Of a DNA stretch of 5,109 nucleotides, positions 1-5,109 are shown piece by piece. The stretch is taken from contig JAQGII010000248.1 in NCBI GenBank assembly GCA_028291305.1, forward strand, positions 1 through 5,109. The letters run 5' to 3'. Both the position numbers and the translations under genes were made by a program. Every line of letters begins with the position of its first letter. Within the stretch, counting starts at the first letter, position 1. The stretch is from Caulobacteraceae bacterium (GTDB lineage Bacteria > Pseudomonadota > Alphaproteobacteria > Caulobacterales > Caulobacteraceae). Under the pieces are notes generated by a model. That model was not told the origin of the DNA. It did no database searches and saw nothing but the letters and a program-made list of their open reading frames with translations.

Positions 1-261
1 CTTGCGGCAGGCGAGGCCACGGTCTCTGAACTGATGGAGCCATTCGAGCTCAGCCAGCCGACGATCTCCAAGCACCTCAAGGTGCTGGAGAAGGCAGGGC
101 TGATCGTCGGCGGCCGCGACGCCCAGAGACGGCCACGCAGGCTGGCCCCCCAGGCGATGAAGGATCTCGCCGACTGGATCGGGCTCTTCCGCGACCAGTG
201 GGAGAGCAGGCTGAACAACCTCGACGCCCATCTCGCCAAAATTCAACAGCAGGAGGAATAA
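1..261 (+). CDS. ArsR-family winged helix-turn-helix repressor, 3' part (5' end outside the window)
   Basis: The reading frame is open from the first base and ends at TAA 259-261, leaving 86 visible codons; the true start lies upstream. Residues 8-35 of the fragment form a typical ArsR winged helix-turn-helix: VSEL, then SQPTISKHLKVLEKAGLI, where the SQPTISKHL helix is the DNA-recognition helix. After it come a basic wing (GGRDAQRRPRRL) and a C-terminal helix (LADWIGLFRDQWESRLNNLDAHL). That tail is characteristic of ArsR proteins encoded next to SRPBCC proteins. I see no cysteine cluster in the visible part, so metal sensing by cysteines has no support here. Such proteins are dimeric repressors that often control their own operon; the effector is unknown. 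The next gene starts 1 base after this stop, so the two are almost certainly co-transcribed. The family call is secure; the specific role is not known. Confidence 0.9.
   Translation, partial: LAAGEATVSELMEPFELSQPTISKHLKVLEKAGLIVGGRDAQRRPRRLAPQAMKDLADWIGLFRDQWESRLNNLDAHLAKIQQQEE
251..256 (+). promoter_or_regulatory. Shine-Dalgarno sequence for the SRPBCC gene
   Basis: A perfect AGGAGG sits 6 bases before ATG 263, inside the last codons of the ArsR gene. It decides the start at 263 over the in-frame ATG at 293, which lacks a comparable site. Overlap with the upstream stop codon suggests translational coupling. Confidence 0.85.
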
Positions 262-262
262 C

Positions 263-733
263 ATGCCGGCAGTTCTCGGAGCGGTCGCCAAGATGGGCCT
301 CACCATCGATCATGCGACGCATACGATCAGGCTCGTCCGCGATTTCACGGCGCCGAGTGCTCAGATATTCCAGGCCTGGACGCAGCCCGAGCAGATCGCT
401 TGCTGGTGGGACCCGAGCGGCGAACCGCTGGTCGAATGCGAGATCGACCTGCGCCCTGGCGGCGCGTTCAAATTTGTCACCCGGGCCCACCCGGAGATGC
501 CGTTCGCCGGGACCTATCGTGAGATCGTGCGGCCCGACCGGCTCGTTTTTGACGCGCTGGGGTCCACCGGGCGGGTCCTGTTCGAGGAATCCGCCGGCGA
601 GACCCGCATGATCGTGGAGATCGAATGCCGCTCCGCCGACCACCTCGCCCAGTTCCTGAAAATGGGCGTCGATGTCGGCACCGCCCAGACCCTCGATAAC
701 CTCGTGGCCTATGCGCGGAGCCGATGGGGCTGA
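263..733 (+). CDS. SRPBCC / AHSA1-type domain protein
   Basis: A 156-residue protein, the usual size for a single-domain SRPBCC (START/Bet v 1-like) protein of the Aha1 C-terminal (AHSA1) type. Family signatures in order: a beta strand into FTAPSAQIFQAWTQPEQIACWW (residues about 28-49, with the conserved helix and WW), DLRPGGAFKF (about 62-71), FAGTYREIVRPDRLVF (about 81-96), TRMIVEIEC (about 114-122), and a long C-terminal helix with the remnant of the usual G-M/W-x-x-T-L-D-x-L pattern (VGTAQTLDNL). The fold forms a hydrophobic ligand pocket; the ligand cannot be read from sequence. No signal peptide or membrane segment is seen, so it should be cytoplasmic. The start at 263 is fixed by the strong ribosome site. 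It follows the ArsR gene with a 1-base gap, a common pairing in which the repressor controls the SRPBCC protein. Family confidence is high; function is unknown. Confidence 0.9.
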   Translation: MPAVLGAVAKMGLTIDHATHTIRLVRDFTAPSAQIFQAWTQPEQIACWWDPSGEPLVECEIDLRPGGAFKFVTRAHPEMPFAGTYREIVRPDRLVFDALGSTGRVLFEESAGETRMIVEIECRSADHLAQFLKMGVDVGTAQTLDNLVAYARSRWG

Positions 734-830
734 CCTGGTCGACATCGGTCGTTGTGGACGCGCCAACGGAACGGCCGGTTTTCGAATTGGGCTCCGAGAG
801 TCATCCAGCGTACATCCGGCGCCGCCCATA

Positions 831-845
831 GTTTCTGTTTTGTTC
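831..845 (+). promoter_or_regulatory. Possible LexA (SOS) box, one mismatch
   Basis: GTTT, 7 bases (CTGTTTT), GTTC matches 7 of the 8 fixed positions of the alphaproteobacterial LexA box GTTC-N7-GTTC, and the spacer is T-rich. It directly abuts the candidate -35 at 846. The position suits a LexA-controlled promoter, but no confirmed gene follows, so this remains tentative. Confidence 0.3.
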
Positions 846-874
846 TTGAGCCGGCCCCGCCGATCCGCCACACT
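846..874 (+). promoter_or_regulatory. Candidate sigma-70-type promoter reading rightward
   Basis: TTGAGC (846-851) and CACACT (869-874) are separated by 17 bases. The -35 is close to TTGACG/TTGACA; the -10 is weak (3 of 6 to TATAAT). The octamer ACACTCTG (870-877) also occurs just before the glnE start. Possible downstream starts are GTG 893 and ATG 906, neither with a clear Shine-Dalgarno sequence. Confidence 0.3.
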
Positions 875-1285
875 CTGCGTCGCCGCCCGCCCGTGAGTCG
901 GATCCATGCCCGCGCCGTCCCTCGCCCTGCCCGCCCCCTCGCGCCGCCGCCGGCCGCCCGGCGCGGCCGTCGTGGCGACGCCAGGTCTTGCGCCAGTATC
1001 GGCGGCGGCGCGGGCTCCCGGCTCACCAGCAGACCACAGATCCGATCCGGCCCGTCACCGCTTTCTGCTGGCGCTGATCGCCACTGTTCTGATGATCCCC
1101 GGCGGCCTTGCGCGGGCGATACACGCCGCCATTGCGGCCCGCGTCCGCCGCGGCGCCGCTGTTGGCCTGTACTGCAAGACGTCGGCGGCGGCGGCGCGGG
1201 CGCCCGGCCGCAGGTCATGGTTTCGACTTGGCCTATGCCTGGCCGCCGCCGTCGATGACTTGAGATCGACGCTGCGCGGCCGTCC

Positions 1286-1307
1286 AAAAAATCTATACAG
1301 CAGATTT
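1286..1307 (-). terminator. Possible weak terminator downstream of glnE
   Basis: Read on the minus strand, AAATCT, a 7-base loop and AGATTT form a 6-bp perfect hairpin that continues into a run of six T (1291-1286). It begins about 65 bases after the glnE stop and lies in an AT-rich patch that stands out from its surroundings. The stem is AT-rich and so weak, and part of the T run belongs to the stem. Termination here is plausible, not demonstrated. Confidence 0.3.
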
Positions 1308-1372
1308 CTACAGCAATTGGAGATCGTCCGGGCCGCCGGCCAAGCAAAGCCGCCGCAGCGCCGCGCCGGCTA

Positions 1373-4294
1373 CTACGCCAGCAGCCCCTCGTACGCCTTC
1401 CTGGCCGCCGCCCGGCGGGCCTTGAGCGCCTCGGCCAGCGACGGGAAGTCCTCGGCATGCCCGGCCTTGGCCAGCAGGGCGCGCAGGGCTGGCGGCTCCT
1501 GCGACGGGTCTTCGGCTTCCGGCAGCGCCACCTTCAGCACCTGCGACAGGTCCTGCTGCAGCCGCCAGGCCGCCTCCAGGTCGTCGACCGCCTGGTCCGG
1601 CGCCAGGCCGGCGGCGCGCAGGGCCGCCAGGGCGTCGCCGGTGTGGACATGCAGCGGTCCGCCGGCGGCGGCGTGGACGATCTGCAGGAACTGGGCGGCG
1701 AACTCCACGTCGACCAGCCCGCCCCGGGACAGCTTGAGGTCCCAGACGCCGGCGGGCGGCCGCTCCTTCTCCATCAATGCGCGCATGGCCCGCACGTCCC
1801 GGGCGGTGCGCGCGGCGTCGCGCGGGCGGCGCAGCGCCGCCACGATGGCGGCCTCGCCGACCTGGGCGAACCCCGGCGACGACGACCACACCACCCGCGC
1901 CCGGGTCAGGGCCAGGTACTCCCAGGTCTCCGCCTCCCTGGCGTAGTAGCCCTCGAAGGCGTTCAGGCTGACCGCCACCGGCCCCTGGGTGCCCGAGGGC
2001 CGCAGGCGCAGGTCGACCTCGTAGAGGCCGCCCTCCGCCGTCGGCGCCGACAGGGCGGCCAGCAGCCGCTGGGTGAAGCGGGCGTAGAAGGCTTCCGGCG
2101 CCCAGCCCTTGACCGCCGACTGCGCCCCCGGCCCGGCGGGGCGGTAGAGGGTCATCAGGTCGAGGTCGGAACCCGCCGTCATCTCGCGCGAGCCGGCCTT
2201 GCCCAGGGCCACCACGGCCACCTCGCCGGGGAAGGCGCCGCCGATCCGTTCGACCTCGGCCAGGGCCGCCGCCGCCAGGGCGCGGATGCAGGCGTCGGCC
2301 AGGTCGGCGAAGGCGCGGCCGGCGTCGTCGGCGCTGGCGGCGCCGGACAGGATCTGCACGCCGATGCGGAACGCCTGTTCGCGGTGGGCGCGGCGCACGG
2401 CGCCCATCGCCGCCTCGAAGCCGCCCTCCTCGCGCCCCGCGTCGGCCGCCGCCTTCTCCAGCGCGACGACGTCGTCGCGGTCGAGGCCGTCGTAGAAGTC
2501 GCGGTCGAGCATGGCGTCGATCGCCGCCGGATTGCGCGCCAGGGTGCGGGCCAGTTGCGGGGCGAAGGCCAGCACGTCGACGATCAGCTGGAACAGGCGC
2601 GGCTGGGCCAGGAACAGCGACTGCATCTGCACGCCGGAGGTCAGGCCCGAGAAGAAGTCGGCGAAGCGCAGGAAGGCGGCGTCGGGCGCGCCGGAGGCCT
2701 GCAGGGCGTCCAGCAGGCGCGGGGCCAGGCGGGTGAACAGTTCGCGGCCGCGCTCGGTGCGGGTGGCGCCGATGCGGCCGTGGTGCCAGGCGCGGATCGT
2801 CTCGGCCACCTGCGCCGGCTGCGAGAAGCCCATGCGGGCCAGGGTCAGCAGGGTTTCCGGATCGTCCTCCACCCCGGTGAACACCAGGCTGCCGAAGGAC
2901 GAGGACAGCGGCTCCTCCTCGGGGAAGAGCTCGCCGTAGCGGGCGTTGACCCGGCGCAGCAGCGTCTCGACGCCGGCGTCGAAGGCCTTGAGCGACTTCT
3001 GCCCGGCGAGCGCCGCCACCCGCCTGCGCTCGGCGTCGGCCTCGGGCAACCGGTGGCTCTGCTCGTCGTCGAGCATCTGCACCCGGTGCTCCAGGGCGCG
3101 CAGCTCGCCATAGGCGGCGGCCAGCTCCTCGGCGGCCTCGGGCGCCACATGGCCGGAGGCGGCCAGGGCGCGCAGGGCGTCCACCGTGCGGATGCTGCGC
3201 AGCGACGGGTCGCGCCCGCCCAGGATCAGCTGCTGGGTCTGCACATAGAATTCGATCTCGCGGATGCCGCCGTGGCCGAGCTTGAGGTTGGCGCCGGGCG
3301 CCGACAGCCGGTCGTCGACCTTGTGCACATGGATCTGGCGCTTGATCGCATGGATGTCGGCGATGGCCCCGAAATCCAGGTTCCGCCGCCAGACGAAGGC
3401 CTGCATCTCGTCCAGGAAGGCCGCGGCCTCCACCGGATCGCCGGCCACCGCCCGGGCCTTGATGAAGGCGGCCCGCTCCCAGTTCTGGCCGACGGTCTCG
3501 TAGTAGTCGACGGCGGACGGGACCGACACCGCCACCGGCGTCGACGACGGGTCGGGCCGCAGGCGCAGGTCGACGCGGAACACATAGCCGTCCGGCGTCC
3601 TCTCCTGCAGCAGCGCCGCCGTCCCCTGGGTCAGCCGCACCGCCGCCTGGCCGGGATCGACGCCCTCGACCAGAGGCAGCCGTGCGGGGTCGTAGAAGAC
3701 GGAGATGTCGATGTCGCTGGAGTAGTTGAGCTCGTGCGCCCCGTGCTTGCCCAGGGCCAGCACGAACAGCCCGGGGACCGGACCGCGCTCGCCGCCGTCC
3801 GCCGGCAGCAGCCGGCCGCGCTCCGCCTCGACCGCCGCCGCGGCGGCCAGGGCCGCGCGCACCGCCGCGTCGGCGAACCGGGTCAGGGCCGAGGTGACTG
3901 CGTCCAGGCCCCACACGCCGCCGAGGTCGGCCAGAGCGGTCAGCAGGTGCAGGTCGCCCTTCAGCCGGCGCAGCCGGACGCGGACGAGGTCGGTGTCGCC
4001 GGGCGTGGCTTCGAGGGCCGCCGTCTCGCGCAGGATGGCGGCCAGCCGCTTGTCCGGCGCCTCGGCCAGGACCTTGCGCAGCCGCTCCGGCGACTGCCGC
4101 GCCAGGCCGGTCAGATAGGGCGAGGCCGCGAACACCGGCGCCAGGGCCGGCCACGCCGCCTCCAGCGCCTCGCCCCAGCCGCCCTCCCCCGCCTTGGGCG
4201 CCAGCGCCTCATGCGCCCGCATGGCCGCCGCGGCGTCGACAACGGGACCGCAGGGGGCGATGCGGGCGGCAAGGGGAGCTGCGGGACTCGACAT
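1373..4294 (-). CDS. glnE: Bifunctional glutamine-synthetase adenylyltransferase / adenylyl-removing enzyme
   Basis: A 973-residue protein, close to the length of E. coli GlnE (about 946), and complete. It attaches AMP to and removes AMP from a tyrosine of glutamine synthetase, switching the enzyme off and on under PII (GlnB) control in the cytoplasm. Two nucleotidyltransferase domains are visible. The N-terminal adenylyl-removing half has GKHGAHELNYSSDIDISVFYD (about 182-202; metal-binding D194 and D196), VDLRLRPDPS (241-250), WERAAFIKARAVAGD (272-286) and KLGHGGIREIEFYVQ (338-352). The C-terminal adenylyltransferase half repeats the pattern: GKAGSREMTAGSDLDLMTLYRP (698-719; D710 and D712), YEVDLRLRPSGTQGPVAVS (758-776), WEYLALTRARVV (791-802) and KLSRGGLVDVEFAAQFLQ (854-871). 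All key acidic residues are present, so both activities should be intact. The start ATG (4294-4292) has no Shine-Dalgarno sequence, and a downstream start such as Met25 cannot be fully excluded. It is divergent from uvrB and is not in an operon with any gene seen here. Confidence 0.97.
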   Translation of the reverse strand: MSSPAAPLAARIAPCGPVVDAAAAMRAHEALAPKAGEGGWGEALEAAWPALAPVFAASPYLTGLARQSPERLRKVLAEAPDKRLAAILRETAALEATPGDTDLVRVRLRRLKGDLHLLTALADLGGVWGLDAVTSALTRFADAAVRAALAAAAAVEAERGRLLPADGGERGPVPGLFVLALGKHGAHELNYSSDIDISVFYDPARLPLVEGVDPGQAAVRLTQGTAALLQERTPDGYVFRVDLRLRPDPSSTPVAVSVPSAVDYYETVGQNWERAAFIKARAVAGDPVEAAAFLDEMQAFVWRRNLDFGAIADIHAIKRQIHVHKVDDRLSAPGANLKLGHGGIREIEFYVQTQQLILGGRDPSLRSIRTVDALRALAASGHVAPEAAEELAAAYGELRALEHRVQMLDDEQSHRLPEADAERRRVAALAGQKSLKAFDAGVETLLRRVNARYGELFPEEEPLSSSFGSLVFTGVEDDPETLLTLARMGFSQPAQVAETIRAWHHGRIGATRTERGRELFTRLAPRLLDALQASGAPDAAFLRFADFFSGLTSGVQMQSLFLAQPRLFQLIVDVLAFAPQLARTLARNPAAIDAMLDRDFYDGLDRDDVVALEKAAADAGREEGGFEAAMGAVRRAHREQAFRIGVQILSGAASADDAGRAFADLADACIRALAAAALAEVERIGGAFPGEVAVVALGKAGSREMTAGSDLDLMTLYRPAGPGAQSAVKGWAPEAFYARFTQRLLAALSAPTAEGGLYEVDLRLRPSGTQGPVAVSLNAFEGYYAREAETWEYLALTRARVVWSSSPGFAQVGEAAIVAALRRPRDAARTARDVRAMRALMEKERPPAGVWDLKLSRGGLVDVEFAAQFLQIVHAAAGGPLHVHTGDALAALRAAGLAPDQAVDDLEAAWRLQQDLSQVLKVALPEAEDPSQEPPALRALLAKAGHAEDFPSLAEALKARRAAARKAYEGLLA

Positions 4295-4302
4295 GAAGCC
4301 AG

Positions 4303-4329
4303 AGTGTCAAAGCACAGGGGCGGCGTCAC
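4303..4329 (-). promoter_or_regulatory. Candidate glnE promoter
   Basis: On the minus strand GTGACG (4329-4324), one base off the alphaproteobacterial -35 TTGACG, is followed 15 bases later by GACACT (4308-4303). The -10 ends 8 bases before the glnE ATG, so transcription would begin at or next to the start codon. With no Shine-Dalgarno sequence present, this suits a leaderless mRNA. The -10 is a weak match (3 of 6), so the assignment is tentative. Confidence 0.3.
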
Positions 4330-4412
4330 GCCTCCCCGTTGCCGCCATTCCTGGGCGCATCGCGGCGTCGCAGGCCTAGCCACCGCCGCCTTGAGCCCCT
4401 ACCTTCCCGTTC

Positions 4413-5109
<697 letters not shown>

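Larger units (their letters stand above)
734..1372. other. Intergenic region of about 640 bases with no supported gene
   Basis: This stretch lies between the SRPBCC stop and the glnE stop, so the flanking genes converge on it. Open frames cross it on both strands, but their translations are low-complexity Arg/Pro/Ala/Gly sequence without recognisable domains. They also run on for hundreds of bases antisense to glnE or the SRPBCC gene, as expected by chance in such GC-rich DNA. Individual signals worth noting are a LexA-box-like sequence (831-845), a promoter-like pair (846-874), an ATG at 906 opening a frame with one hydrophobic stretch (codons about 53-69), a 10-base palindrome (1150-1159), a short CGG run (1183-1196) and an AT-rich hairpin (1286-1307). 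It may be decayed coding sequence or may carry a small unannotated gene; neither can be shown from this window alone. Confidence 0.6.

Noticed and set aside
293..295. Alternative start for the SRPBCC protein at an internal ATG.
   Set aside because: The AGGAGG is correctly spaced for ATG 263 and nothing comparable precedes 293.
77..907. Minus-strand frame of 276 codons antisense to the ArsR/SRPBCC pair.
   Set aside because: It covers two recognised genes on the opposite strand, shows no family signature and ends inside the ArsR gene.
1150..1196. A 10-base palindrome (GCGGCGCCGC, 1150-1159) and a short CGG run (1183-1196).
   Set aside because: Short GC palindromes and CGG runs arise readily in DNA of this composition; no T run follows the palindrome and the run is only about four units.
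1308..4154. A second long minus-strand frame (948 codons) overlapping glnE.
   Set aside because: Same strand but another phase from glnE; the translation is Arg/Gly/Pro/Ala-rich noise with no domain.
4305..4310. A perfect TTGACA on the minus strand just before glnE, as a possible -35.
   Set aside because: It lies only 10 bases before the ATG, and I see no acceptable -10 at 15-18 bases beyond it, which would in any case lie inside the gene.

Overview
The window is very GC-rich chromosomal DNA, most likely from an alphaproteobacterium and plausibly Caulobacterales (Caulobacter or Phenylobacterium type). Three things point that way: the base composition, the character of the GlnE and UvrB proteins, and an exact copy of the alphaproteobacterial LexA-box pattern (GTTC, 7 bases, GTTC) at the start of uvrB. 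The genus-level placement is an inference. No mobile element, CRISPR array, tRNA or rRNA was recognised.

Layout. (1) Bases 1-733, plus strand: a two-gene cassette. It consists of the 3' part of an ArsR-family repressor followed, after a 1-base gap and a strong Shine-Dalgarno sequence, by an SRPBCC/AHSA1-type protein. Its base composition looks less GC-extreme than the rest. (2) Bases 734-1372: about 640 bases with no gene I can support. They hold a one-mismatch LexA-box-like sequence beside a candidate promoter, an open frame with one hydrophobic stretch, and an AT-rich hairpin that may terminate glnE. (3) Bases 1373-4294, minus strand: a complete glnE, the two-domain adenylyltransferase/adenylyl-removing enzyme that controls glutamine synthetase. 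(4) Bases 4295-4412: a 118-base divergent intergenic region. (5) Bases 4413-5109, plus strand: the first 232 codons of uvrB, running off the window.

How the parts relate. The ArsR/SRPBCC pair is probably one operon with the regulator first. glnE (nitrogen metabolism) and uvrB (nucleotide excision repair) are divergent neighbours with no evident functional link. The SOS box overlaps the uvrB start codon, so LexA should control uvrB, while glnE starts more than 110 bases away and probably has its own promoter. Neither glnE nor uvrB has a visible Shine-Dalgarno sequence, so leaderless transcripts are possible for both.

I found no clearly new system. The most informative signals are the SOS box on the uvrB start codon and a second, imperfect copy of that motif just before a promoter-like sequence in the unassigned region.
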